This document shows positions 1-7,337 of a DNA stretch of 31,693 nucleotides, one piece after another (positions within the stretch are counted from its first letter, which is position 1; each line of letters starts with the position of its first letter). The DNA is from a virus. Position numbers and translations under genes: made by a program. The notes beneath the pieces were generated by a model, which was not told the DNA's origin, did no database searches, and saw only the letters and a list, made by a program, of their open reading frames with translations. The DNA is taken from positions 1-31,693 of the IMG/VR virus record IMGVR_UViG_3300002835_000704; one strand, given 5' to 3'.

Positions 1-284
1 CCACAAGAAACTTGTTTCCAATTGGTTCCTCCTGCGAATGTTGTGACTGGAGTTAATCTATTGGTTCCTGATGTATTGTTTCCTATTTGACCATAAGAAT
101 TATGTCCCCAAGTCCATAAGGTTCCATCAGTCTTGATTGCTGCTGTATGATAAGCACCACAAGAAACTTGTTTCCAATTGGTTCCTCCTGCGAATGTTGT
201 GACTGGAGTTAATCTATTGGTTCCTGATGTATTGTTTCCTATTTGACCATAAGAATTATGTCCCCAAGTCCATAAGGTTCCATC
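1..284. repeat. 128-nt perfect direct repeat in the partial RCC1 gene
   Basis: Positions 1-128 and 157-284 are identical, with period 156 nt (52 codons, one propeller blade). The intervening ~28 nt differ in the same register. Confidence 0.9.
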
Positions 285-860
285 TGTTTTTATTGCTGTT
301 GTATGAAAATATCCATTATCAACCTGTTTCCAATTAGTTCCTCCTGCGAATGTGGTGACCGGAGTGGTTCTGTTGGTTGTTGTATTGTCTCCTACTTGTC
401 CATTAGCATTCGTTCCCCAAGCCCATAAGGTTCCATCAGTTTTGATTGCAGATAGTGTTCTTGCTCCAACCGAAACTTGTTTCCAGTTGGTTCCTCCTGC
501 AAATGTGGTGACTGGAGTGGATCTATTGGTTGCTGTATTGTCTCCTACCATTGCATAAGAATTACGTCCCCAAGTCCATAAGGTTCCATCAGTTTTGATT
601 GCAGCACCCACATTATATCTAGAACCTACTTGTTTCCAGTTTGCTCCTCCTGCGAATGTGGTGACTGGAGTGGATCTATCGGTTGTTGTATTGTTTCCTA
701 GTTGTCCATTACCACCCACTCCCCAAGTCCATAACTCCGGAGTAATCATCTGATTTGCAATCTGTGGATACACAGACATTAAGTAATCTTTGGTAATCCA
801 ACCGAGATTAAGATTACCTAAATCTGTTCCACTGGATGTTTTAAAATTAAATGTTGGCAT
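1..860 (-). CDS. RCC1-repeat beta-propeller protein, C-terminus cut by window edge
   Basis: The frame is open from ATG at 860 to position 1 with no stop, so only about 286 N-terminal residues are seen. A ~42-residue N-terminal segment precedes blades of about 51-52 residues with the RCC1-like pattern L-W-x-W-G, Q-x-G-x-N-T, TPVTTFAGG-x-NWKQV and AIKTDGT. Four blades are complete and a fifth is cut. The N-terminal segment resembles that of the complete RCC1 protein at 1576-2910, so the two are paralogues. RCC1 repeats normally form seven-bladed propellers that bind protein or carbohydrate. In this tail-gene context an adhesin or fibre tip is my inference; a role as a Ran exchange factor is not credible. 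Only 1 nt separates it from the stop of the upstream gene, suggesting coupled translation. The two last visible blades share a 128-nt perfect repeat. Confidence 0.85.
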   Translation of the reverse strand, partial: MPTFNFKTSSGTDLGNLNLGWITKDYLMSVYPQIANQMITPELWTWGVGGNGQLGNNTTTDRSTPVTTFAGGANWKQVGSRYNVGAAIKTDGTLWTWGRNSYAMVGDNTATNRSTPVTTFAGGTNWKQVSVGARTLSAIKTDGTLWAWGTNANGQVGDNTTTNRTTPVTTFAGGTNWKQVDNGYFHTTAIKTDGTLWTWGHNSYGQIGNNTSGTNRLTPVTTFAGGTNWKQVSCGAYHTAAIKTDGTLWTWGHNSYGQIGNNTSGTNRLTPVTTFAGGTNWKQVSC

Positions 861-861
861 A

Positions 862-1542
862 TTAGACTAATCCAGGTCCTTCTGGTCTTTCTGCAGGTGG
901 AACAATCTCAATTTCATAAACTGCTTCAGCACTTTCGCAAGCATCAATCTCTGCAAGTTTTGCAAGTTCCCAATCAAATGCTTCTTGAACTTTCAAATCA
1001 ATCTGTGAAATAATAGATTCCAAATCTGCTTTGGTAATTTCTACCCAAGTTCCATTATCAAACTTAAAATTGTATGGACCTTCATTACCAAGAAGTTTGG
1101 AAATAAATTCTAATCTACTTTCTCTACTTGTAGATACTGTAACTGCAGAATTATTAATAGTAACTCCAACTGTGGTATTTTCTCTTCTTTGTCTTTCTGG
1201 TTTTACACCTGATTTATATTCATTTTTGATTTGATCTAATGACTTATTATTAATTGGATAAACAAATTTAACTTCAACTGCAATATCATCTTCAATATCT
1301 TCAACGATTTCCCAATTAAAATTCCCAACATTGTGATATTTTGGATTGTGATCTGGGATTGTTTTTGTAGCAGGAACTAAATGGGTAAGACCATCAGAAA
1401 AATGAATTGGAACTTGCGAATAACTTTGCGTAGAAATTCTATCGTCCAACTCTAAATCTTCCAATTCAGAATTGATCATACGAACATTAAATCCAATAGG
1501 ACCAAGTAATAATTGATTATCGTGTATAAGTGCGAATTCCAT
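862..1542 (-). CDS. DUF4376-like phage tail-associated protein
   Basis: A 226-aa protein with ATG at 1542. Residues ~120-205 (VGVTINNSAVTVSTSRESR, then NGTWVEITKADLESI and a long helix ending near LAEIDAC) match what I know of DUF4376. That domain is common in phage tail-fibre neighbourhoods: a short beta part, then 'W-x-x-LTxxDLxxI' and a helix. The N-terminal ~115 residues are acidic and carry no motif I recognise. The gene sits between two RCC1 propeller genes, so it may be a fibre-associated structural or assembly protein; this is inferred from position. A perfect TATAAATA lies 17 nt upstream of the start. There is no strong Shine-Dalgarno, only an A-rich leader. The gene at 23265-23846 has a similar C-terminal domain. 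Confidence 0.8.
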   Translation of the reverse strand: MEFALIHDNQLLLGPIGFNVRMINSELEDLELDDRISTQSYSQVPIHFSDGLTHLVPATKTIPDHNPKYHNVGNFNWEIVEDIEDDIAVEVKFVYPINNKSLDQIKNEYKSGVKPERQRRENTTVGVTINNSAVTVSTSRESRLEFISKLLGNEGPYNFKFDNGTWVEITKADLESIISQIDLKVQEAFDWELAKLAEIDACESAEAVYEIEIVPPAERPEGPGLV

Positions 1543-1558
1543 ATTTACTTTTTTTAAA

Positions 1559-1566
1559 TATTTATA
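1559..1566 (-). promoter_or_regulatory. Late-promoter candidate TATAAATA
   Basis: An exact TATAAATA, the T4-type late -10 element, lies in the 33-nt gap upstream of the gene starting at 1542. Transcription would start about six bases downstream of the motif, leaving a very short leader. Confidence 0.6.
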
Positions 1567-1575
1567 TTAATTATT

Positions 1576-2910
1576 TTAGTTATCATCGCCACCTCCTCCA
1601 GGTGGTGGTGGTGGTGGCGCTGGTGGTGGTGGTGGAGCCACACTTGATATAGTAGGATCAAATATATCAATTTGTTCTCCTGATGTTACTGCTGCTACGT
1701 TACCCGCAACAGAAACTTGTTTCCAGTTGGTTCCTCCTGCGAATGTTGTGACTGGAGTTGTTGTGCAATCAAATCCACTAGACTGAAATCTACCATTTCC
1801 TAAATTTCCACGATAATTACGTCCCCAAATCCATAAGGTTCCATCAGTCTTGATTGCTGATGTAAAACCTCCACAAGAAACTTGTTTCCAGTTGGTTCCT
1901 CCTGCGAATGTGGTGACTGGAGTGGATCTATTGGTTGTATTATTGATTCCTAATTCTGCAATAGCATTACGTCCCCAAACCCATAGAGTTCCGTCAGTCT
2001 TGATTGCTGCTGTAGAGTTGTCTCCACAACTCACTTGTTTCCAGTTGGTTCCTCCTGCAAATGTTGTGACTGGAGTGCATATACCAGTTTGACTTGTACT
2101 AGTTGTATTGTTTCCTAGTTGTCCATAAGCATTAAGTCCCCAAATCCATAGAGTTCCATCAGTCTTGATTGCTGCCATATGACCTCTTCCAACAGAAACT
2201 TGTTTCCAGTTGGTTCCTCCTGCAAATGTGGTGACTGGAGTGGATCTACTAAGTGCTGTAAACCCAGATTTTCCTTCATTGTTTCCTAGTTGTCCATTAT
2301 AATTACGTCCCCAAACCCATAGAGTTCCATCAGTCTTGATTGCTGCCACAGAATCATTAGAACCACAAGAAACTTGTTTCCAGTTGGTTCCTCCTGCAAA
2401 TGTAGTGACTGGAGTGGATCTAGCTACTCCGATTCCTACGCCAGGACGGCCGAGGTTGTTTCCTAGTTGTCCATCAATAGCACGTCCCCAAGTCCATAGA
2501 GTTCCATCAGTCTTGATTGCTGCCACGGAGGACCCCGCAGCAGAAACTTGTTTCCAGTTGGTTCCTCCTGCAAATGTGGTGACTGGAGTGGATCTACTGA
2601 CTGATGTATTGCCTCCTAGTTGTGCATAACTATTAGATCCCCAAACCCATAGAGTTCCATCAGTCTTGATTGCTGCTGTATGTTGACCTGCAGCACTTAC
2701 TTGTTTCCAGTTGGTTCCTCCTGCAAATGTAGTGACTGGATAAACACTACCACCATCATTTGAAGAAGTATTATTTCCTAACGCTCCAAAACTATTTGGT
2801 CCCCAAACAAACAATTTATCACCGATATATTGATCAATTAACCAATACTCTGTTACAAAATAGTTAAAAGTTTCTAAATCTCCCTCTGGGGATAAGAATT
2901 GGTTGGGCAT
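1576..2910 (-). CDS. Complete seven-blade RCC1-repeat propeller protein with polyproline tail
   Basis: A 444-aa protein starting at ATG 2910. After a ~32-residue N-terminal segment I count exactly seven RCC1-type units of about 50-59 residues. Each has (L)W-x-W-G, a variable loop, then the nearly invariant TPVTTFAGGTNWKQVS and AIKTDGT. Seven is the number needed to close an RCC1 propeller. The variable loops (for example GRPGVGIGVAR in blade 3 and GRFQSSGFDC in blade 7) fall at the same place in each blade and would line one propeller face. The C-terminus is low complexity, with runs of five and six prolines followed by GGGGDDN. No catalytic motif is visible. A virion adhesin is inferred from the context and the paralogue at 1-860. 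A TATAAATA motif lies 46 nt upstream. Confidence 0.9.
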   Translation of the reverse strand: MPNQFLSPEGDLETFNYFVTEYWLIDQYIGDKLFVWGPNSFGALGNNTSSNDGGSVYPVTTFAGGTNWKQVSAAGQHTAAIKTDGTLWVWGSNSYAQLGGNTSVSRSTPVTTFAGGTNWKQVSAAGSSVAAIKTDGTLWTWGRAIDGQLGNNLGRPGVGIGVARSTPVTTFAGGTNWKQVSCGSNDSVAAIKTDGTLWVWGRNYNGQLGNNEGKSGFTALSRSTPVTTFAGGTNWKQVSVGRGHMAAIKTDGTLWIWGLNAYGQLGNNTTSTSQTGICTPVTTFAGGTNWKQVSCGDNSTAAIKTDGTLWVWGRNAIAELGINNTTNRSTPVTTFAGGTNWKQVSCGGFTSAIKTDGTLWIWGRNYRGNLGNGRFQSSGFDCTTTPVTTFAGGTNWKQVSVAGNVAAVTSGEQIDIFDPTISSVAPPPPPAPPPPPPGGGGDDN

Positions 2911-2956
2911 ATTAATTTATACTATCGTTGATAATAAATTTTTTTATTTATTTGAT

Positions 2957-2964
2957 TATTTATA
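2957..2964 (-). promoter_or_regulatory. Late-promoter candidate TATAAATA
   Basis: An exact TATAAATA in the intergenic gap upstream of the seven-blade RCC1 gene (start 2910). A second, overlapping-type AATAAATA occurs at 2945-2952, closer to the gene. Confidence 0.6.
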
Positions 2965-2971
2965 CAAAATA

Positions 2972-3724
2972 TTAAAGCAAATCAAAAGGAATTGATGGGA
3001 AATTTTCTTGAGTCCACAAGACCATAGTTTCAATATCAAAATTAATATCACAATCTTCATTAATAATACCAAAAGAAGAATCTACAGAATTTTTTTTATT
3101 TGTATCTGGGATAATACTACTCAAAGGAATTTCAATCCCCGGTTTAAATCCAATTTCTTTTACATAATATTCGGAAATAGAGAAATCTTCAACTTTTGGA
3201 ATATTAAAGTGTTCACAAACACTATCTAAGGTTTTTCTTTTATTTGTAAAAAAATCATTACTTTTAATCCACAAAACATCTTCAACTTCCATTAGATATA
3301 ATATTCTACTCATCCACATTGCTGTAATTTTTTTAATATCGGATTCCAAAGAATGTTCTTTAACTAATGGATGCAGACATTTGTTACCATAGAAATCAAC
3401 TTGAGAGACTATTTTTTCAATTCTTTTTTTCTCTAAAGATAAAATTTTAATTAAATGATGAGTTAAATTTCTGTATAAAAATACTTTTTTCCCACGATAA
3501 AAATTAGAAAAAGAACAATATATACTTGGAAATTTAATTATACAATCAGATCTTTCATTCAAGATTTTATAAAATTCTTTTTTAGAATCTTCTTCTGTCA
3601 ATATTGAATGCAACCAAGGAGGTTCTGAATAAACTTCTGAAGAAAATCTCAACAAAGTAGACATTAAAGTTGAACCACAATGCGATGTATGATAAATTTG
3701 ATGAATATTATTCATTTTCAACAT
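2972..3724 (-). CDS. Sulfotransferase-like P-loop protein
   Basis: A 250-aa protein. Near the N-terminus, IYHTSHCGSTLMSTLL matches the 5'-phosphosulfate-binding loop of the bacterial sulfotransferase-like family, whose signature is 'H-x-x-x-C-x-STLL-x-x-L' followed by a conserved E-P (here S-E-P-P-W). A second block, KKVFLYRNLTHHL, fits the 3'-phosphate-binding strand and helix ('VFLYR'). The segment around AMWMSRI...VLWIKSNDFF fits the later W and acidic-position blocks. It probably transfers sulfate from PAPS, or is a relative with a changed substrate; acceptor unknown. ATG at 3724 overlaps the upstream oxygenase gene by 17 nt, and a second ATG at 3715 would still overlap by 8 nt. It closes an apparently coupled trio with two 2OG-Fe(II) oxygenases. 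Neither start has a clear Shine-Dalgarno. Confidence 0.65.
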   Translation of the reverse strand: MLKMNNIHQIYHTSHCGSTLMSTLLRFSSEVYSEPPWLHSILTEEDSKKEFYKILNERSDCIIKFPSIYCSFSNFYRGKKVFLYRNLTHHLIKILSLEKKRIEKIVSQVDFYGNKCLHPLVKEHSLESDIKKITAMWMSRILYLMEVEDVLWIKSNDFFTNKRKTLDSVCEHFNIPKVEDFSISEYYVKEIGFKPGIEIPLSSIIPDTNKKNSVDSSFGIINEDCDINFDIETMVLWTQENFPSIPFDLL

Positions 3725-4409
3725 CCCATTCTTTTATTTTCCATTTATTTGAAAGTTCTGGATACATTGGTGAAGGTATCATACCAATAAAATAAGTAAT
3801 TGCATACCTTCCAAAATTATTATTATAATCTTCTTGTCCTATATTTACTTTTTTGACAGAATGTTTTACATATGCTGGAGTAAGAATTATAGTATTGTGT
3901 TCACATTTAAAGTGATAGTTTCCATATTGTGGGAAATATAATTCTCCTCCCGTATATTTTTTTGGTTGTTTGTTGAAATAAGTAAATATTGCATAATTAC
4001 TTCTATAATCAGTATGAGGTTTATAATACTCTCCATTAGCATAATATCTTGCTTTTACTAGACAGTGAGAATTTTCTAAATCCAATAAACTCAAAAATTG
4101 TGGAAATCTATCAACAAAAGAACTTATAAATTGATGATCAATTTTTTTTTTAAATAATTTAAAAATATTTGAATATGGTTGTTGGTTATAAAAATCGTTT
4201 AATCGTATTGCCTTATGATTCGTGAGAAAAACTACCTTATCATCTTTAACAGCAGATGCTCCATGAACATGTCCTGGAGGTAAAAACTTTTGCTCTTCTG
4301 TTATTGAATCAAGCACTTCCCAAATTAGTTTTAACTCTTCTTCATCATAAAAGTTTTCAGCAATTAAATGTGGAAATGGTTCTGTTAATATTGTAATTTT
4401 TTTATTCAT
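3708..4409 (-). CDS. 2OG-Fe(II) oxygenase (prolyl-4-hydroxylase-like)
   Basis: A 233-aa protein. I place the start at ATG 4409, which overlaps the upstream stop as TAATG; a TTG at 4421 would extend it by four residues but is less likely. It has the double-stranded beta-helix iron motif H132-x-D134 (in KPHTDYRSN), distal H183 (in AYVKHSVKKV) and R201 (in GRYAITYF) as likely 2-oxoglutarate ligand. The block YTGGELYFPQYG is the typical 'GGEL-F' strand of prolyl-4-hydroxylase-type enzymes. These enzymes hydroxylate protein side chains or small molecules using O2 and 2-oxoglutarate; the substrate here is unknown. It is the middle gene of an overlapping trio (oxygenase, oxygenase, sulfotransferase-like) just downstream of an S74 tail fibre, which suggests action on virion proteins or surface glycans (inference). 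Confidence 0.85.
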   Translation of the reverse strand: MNKKITILTEPFPHLIAENFYDEEELKLIWEVLDSITEEQKFLPPGHVHGASAVKDDKVVFLTNHKAIRLNDFYNQQPYSNIFKLFKKKIDHQFISSFVDRFPQFLSLLDLENSHCLVKARYYANGEYYKPHTDYRSNYAIFTYFNKQPKKYTGGELYFPQYGNYHFKCEHNTIILTPAYVKHSVKKVNIGQEDYNNNFGRYAITYFIGMIPSPMYPELSNKWKIKEWDVENE

Positions 4410-4954
4410 TATCCGTACCAACCAACTAAAACTTCTCTTTCACCAGATATAAGTTGTGTTGCTCTATGAATCAAGTTTGAAGGAAAAACAACATAATCAC
4501 CTTCATCTAATTTTTTTGAAAAAATTTCATTATCATATTTAATTTCCAATTTACATCCCTTATAATTATTTTTTGGTGTTAGGCAATAAATTATAGTTAT
4601 TAATCTTTTTAAATTAGGATCAGAATTATCTAATACGTCAGTGTGCCAATCATAATGATGTCCAAAATTACAATATTTAGTATATTGCATATTAGTTTGC
4701 CAATCAGAAAGTTTAAATTTCCAATTATCTTGATTTATATTTTTTACAAGATTTTTTAGAAAAGAACTGATTATATTTTTTTTATCTTTAGAAATCCAAA
4801 CAATTTCGCAATCTCTTTGTTCTTTTATAAATTTTTGTTTTGTACGTACATTAAATAACTTTGTTTTAATATTTTCATCATCAATATACTTCTTTATGGA
4901 AATAATTTGATTTATATCATTTCCATAAAATATTAAATTTTTTAAATCCGACAT
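4409..4954 (-). CDS. 2OG-Fe(II) oxygenase (PKHD-type)
   Basis: A 181-aa protein from ATG 4954, one base after the stop of the S74 fibre gene (TAA-A-ATG), so probably translationally coupled. The C-terminal half carries the full oxygenase signature: H104-x-D106 (HYDWHTDVLD), the strand RLITIIYCLTP, EGDYVVFPSNLIHRA with H163, and R173 followed by VLVGWYG. The ending 'x-R-x-x-x-x-GW' is typical of PKHD-type hydroxylases. The N-terminal ~85 residues lack a familiar motif and resemble the substrate-recognition part of such enzymes only in size. It is distinct in sequence from the adjacent oxygenase at 3708-4409, so this is not a simple recent duplication. Substrate unknown. Confidence 0.87.
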   Translation of the reverse strand: MSDLKNLIFYGNDINQIISIKKYIDDENIKTKLFNVRTKQKFIKEQRDCEIVWISKDKKNIISSFLKNLVKNINQDNWKFKLSDWQTNMQYTKYCNFGHHYDWHTDVLDNSDPNLKRLITIIYCLTPKNNYKGCKLEIKYDNEIFSKKLDEGDYVVFPSNLIHRATQLISGEREVLVGWYG

Positions 4955-4955
4955 T

Positions 4956-6947
4956 TTATTGTTTTAACTTTCTCTCCAGTTCTTCAATACGAACTTGTTG
5001 TTCCTTGATTGCTTCAATCAATACACCAACGATGTTTCCATAAGATACTGATTTTGTTCCATCAGCACTCGTTTCTACAAGTTCTGGAAGAACCTTCTCA
5101 ACTTCTTGAGCAATCAAACCAAGTGATGGTTTATTATTATCTATCCAATCAAATCTTACACCTTGAAGTTGTTTTGTAAGTTCAATTGAATTTTCTATTG
5201 GTTGAATATTTGTTTTTTGGGTCACATCAGAGAGTGATGTGAATTGTGTTGCTGAAAGATTTCCAGTTGATGGGTTGAATTGAAGTTTTGTTGATGATAC
5301 ATTTACTGTTGATACAGATCCAGAAGTTGCACTGGTAATAGGAATGTATCTGGTTGCGTTTGTTGAAGTATCATCAGTAAGTGTTAATCCTCCAGAAGCT
5401 GCTTGCCATGTAGGAGCACCGGCAGTTCCATTTGAAGTTAATACCTGACCTGCAGTACCATAATTAGCACCATTGAGACCAAATGCACCAGAACCATTAA
5501 ATTGGGCTCTATTGTTTCCTGCACCATCAGATAAGAAGATATGGTTGGTGCAGCTGACAAATCCAGTTCCAGTAAATCCACCAATAACAACATTGCAACC
5601 ACCAGTAATTAAACAACCTGAGTTGCATCCTAAAAAGACATTATTAGAACCAGATTGGTTGGACGTACCAGCATTAGGACCTAAAAAGATATTAGAAGAT
5701 CCAGTGAATATAGAAGATCCTGCATTACATCCCAGGAAGAAGTTATTAGATGGAGGAGACTTAGTATCAATGTTTGTAGCAGAAGTGTTACAAGAGAGGA
5801 AGTTAGAAGTACAGCAAACAGTAATTGGACTTGCATTAAGTGTACTCCATGTAGGAGAAGCAGCACCATTGGAAGTTAATACTTGTCCAGCAGACCCAGC
5901 AGCAGTAATTGCCATTGCTGATGAAGTAGAATATACAACTCCACCATTAACTGCCGTTAATGAAGCATTAGTACCACCATCAGCAAGAGTTACATCAGTT
6001 CCACCAGATACATAAACAGTTCCACTAACATCTTGGAATGTTACGGTTCTTGATGCCCCTAGTGTTGTTGGTGTAAGAGAAAGATTGAAACTTGATGTTC
6101 CACCAGCACGTCCATTCAATGAAATGGAGTCTTGTGTTACAGCATTTCTTGCTGTAATAATGCCAGTAAATAAACCACCACCCTGAACTGTGAGTAACGA
6201 TGTTGGATTAGTGGTTCCGACTCCAACAAAACCACTACTATTTACAGTAACATCATCAGCACCTCCACCATCTCTTCTAAGTCCTGATGGAGAATAAGAA
6301 TCAAGGAATGCAAGTTGTCCTAGATACTGATTAAGTGGAACTTGAGATGCACCAATACCAATATCTGCCTGAGATACTAGGTTCCAGTATTGACCTGCAT
6401 AAAGTTCTGTGATTGTTCCACCAACAGATAGAGTGGATGTTGGATTTGTTGAACCAATACCAACAGAACTACTAAAGTAACCACCACCAGTAACCTGAAG
6501 TGGTTGTGATGCTGTTCCTGTTGTAGAACCTGTCCCTATAACTAACGAGGTTCCAGTAGCAGGAATAACCCAACTATTACTGGAAAATTGGTAAGCAAGT
6601 CTATTTGAACCTTGTGATTGAATATTAATATTGCTATTATCGTTATGATTTAATACAAATCCATTACCACTTGATGATATTAATGTTCTGGTTCCAGCAC
6701 CTCCAACTTCACTAATACCTAATGTTCCAGCAATTGCAACTTGTGTATTTGATGCTGGATTTGTATTACCAACTCCAAGATTGCCAGAAACATAACCACC
6801 ACCAGTAACTTGAAGTGGTTGTGATGCGGTTCCTGTTGATGTTGCTGATCCTACTAAAACTGGTCCGTTTGTAAAAGTTGAGATGCCAGTAATTCTTAAA
6901 CCTTGGCTGTCATCAATTACAGTAGTACCCGAAATCTTAATTGCCAT
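4956..6947 (-). CDS. Tail fibre protein with C-terminal S74 intramolecular chaperone
   Basis: A 663-aa protein with a good Shine-Dalgarno (GAGGA, 7 nt spacer) before ATG 6947. It opens with MAIKISGTTVIDDSQGL and repeated fibre units (GISTFTNGPVLVGS, SQPLQVTGGGYVSG, VGIGSTNPTSTLSV). Residues ~375-460 are a Cys-rich patch of NN-x-FLG-x-NAG repeats. The C-terminus (from S573, in SDVTQKTNIQP) is a peptidase S74 / endosialidase chaperone domain: LGLIAQEVEKVLPELV, SVSYGNIVGVLIEAIKEQ, and a short coiled coil. The family helps fibres trimerise, then cleaves itself off just before the conserved Ser; S573-D574 are present. Location in the virion tail is inferred from the family. Two further S74 fibres occur at 11059-14802 and 14824-15825. 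Confidence 0.88.
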   Translation of the reverse strand: MAIKISGTTVIDDSQGLRITGISTFTNGPVLVGSATSTGTASQPLQVTGGGYVSGNLGVGNTNPASNTQVAIAGTLGISEVGGAGTRTLISSSGNGFVLNHNDNSNINIQSQGSNRLAYQFSSNSWVIPATGTSLVIGTGSTTGTASQPLQVTGGGYFSSSVGIGSTNPTSTLSVGGTITELYAGQYWNLVSQADIGIGASQVPLNQYLGQLAFLDSYSPSGLRRDGGGADDVTVNSSGFVGVGTTNPTSLLTVQGGGLFTGIITARNAVTQDSISLNGRAGGTSSFNLSLTPTTLGASRTVTFQDVSGTVYVSGGTDVTLADGGTNASLTAVNGGVVYSTSSAMAITAAGSAGQVLTSNGAASPTWSTLNASPITVCCTSNFLSCNTSATNIDTKSPPSNNFFLGCNAGSSIFTGSSNIFLGPNAGTSNQSGSNNVFLGCNSGCLITGGCNVVIGGFTGTGFVSCTNHIFLSDGAGNNRAQFNGSGAFGLNGANYGTAGQVLTSNGTAGAPTWQAASGGLTLTDDTSTNATRYIPITSATSGSVSTVNVSSTKLQFNPSTGNLSATQFTSLSDVTQKTNIQPIENSIELTKQLQGVRFDWIDNNKPSLGLIAQEVEKVLPELVETSADGTKSVSYGNIVGVLIEAIKEQQVRIEELERKLKQ

Positions 6948-6972
6948 CTACCGTCCTCGTATATACTAGGTA

Positions 6973-6988
6973 GTTTTTATTATTTAGT
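6973..6988 (-). promoter_or_regulatory. Late-promoter-like CTAAATAATAAAAAC box
   Basis: ACTAAATA (one mismatch to NATAAATA) immediately follows the stop of the 6989-7324 gene and precedes the S74 fibre start at 6947. The same 15-mer CTAAATAATAAAAAC recurs exactly at 18101-18115 upstream of another fibre gene, which supports a regulatory role. Confidence 0.4.
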
Positions 6989-7324
6989 TCAAGCAAAAAC
7001 TCTATAAGGATTTTGTGGTGTTACAGTATAACCACCAAGTTCTTCTGGAAGTTCTCCACTGGTAATAATGTTAATATGAAATCCTTCCTTCTTTGTTGGT
7101 TCTGTGACTACAACTGGGAAACCATCTTCACCAGTTGCATAAACACCATCATTATTGTAAATCTCACCAACAATATCAATATCACCAGGAACATCAGGAA
7201 TGCGATAAACAACTCTTTCTGTTTCGTCTAAGTCAGTATAAGTTGTTTTGTATCCTACTTCTTCTAGTTTGGTTTCTGCTTCTTCTTGTGAAGCAAACTT
7301 AAGGAAATATGTGGTGTACGTCAT
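6989..7324 (-). CDS. Small conserved phage protein, function unknown
   Basis: A 111-aa protein from ATG 7324. It begins MTYTTYFLKFASQEEAETKL and ends with EGFHINIITSGELPEELGGYTVTPQNPYRVFA. The ending (GFHVN..., 'LP-x-x-L-x-x-Y-x-V-x-P-x-x-P-x-RVFA') matches a small protein I have seen beside tail or fibre genes of many phages, but no function is established to my knowledge. There is no signal peptide or membrane segment, and the protein is acidic. It lies between the lectin-like array and an S74 fibre gene, with 13 nt to the preceding stop. An ACTAAATA motif directly after its stop could serve the next gene. Confidence 0.75.
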   Translation of the reverse strand: MTYTTYFLKFASQEEAETKLEEVGYKTTYTDLDETERVVYRIPDVPGDIDIVGEIYNNDGVYATGEDGFPVVVTEPTKKEGFHINIITSGELPEELGGYTVTPQNPYRVFA

Positions 7325-7337
7325 AATGTTTTTTTGA

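Noticed and set aside
352-2629. Several plus-strand open frames containing ETCFQLVPPANVVTGV
   Set aside because: They are the same antisense translation of the RCC1 blade repeat, recurring wherever the blade does, and are not independent genes.
1-2910. Eukaryotic-type RCC1 function (Ran exchange factor or chromatin binding)
   Set aside because: Only the repeat fold is shared, the repeats are unusually homogeneous, and the neighbours are phage tail genes.
4410-4421. TTG start at 4421 for the oxygenase gene
   Set aside because: The ATG at 4409 forms a typical TAATG coupled start.
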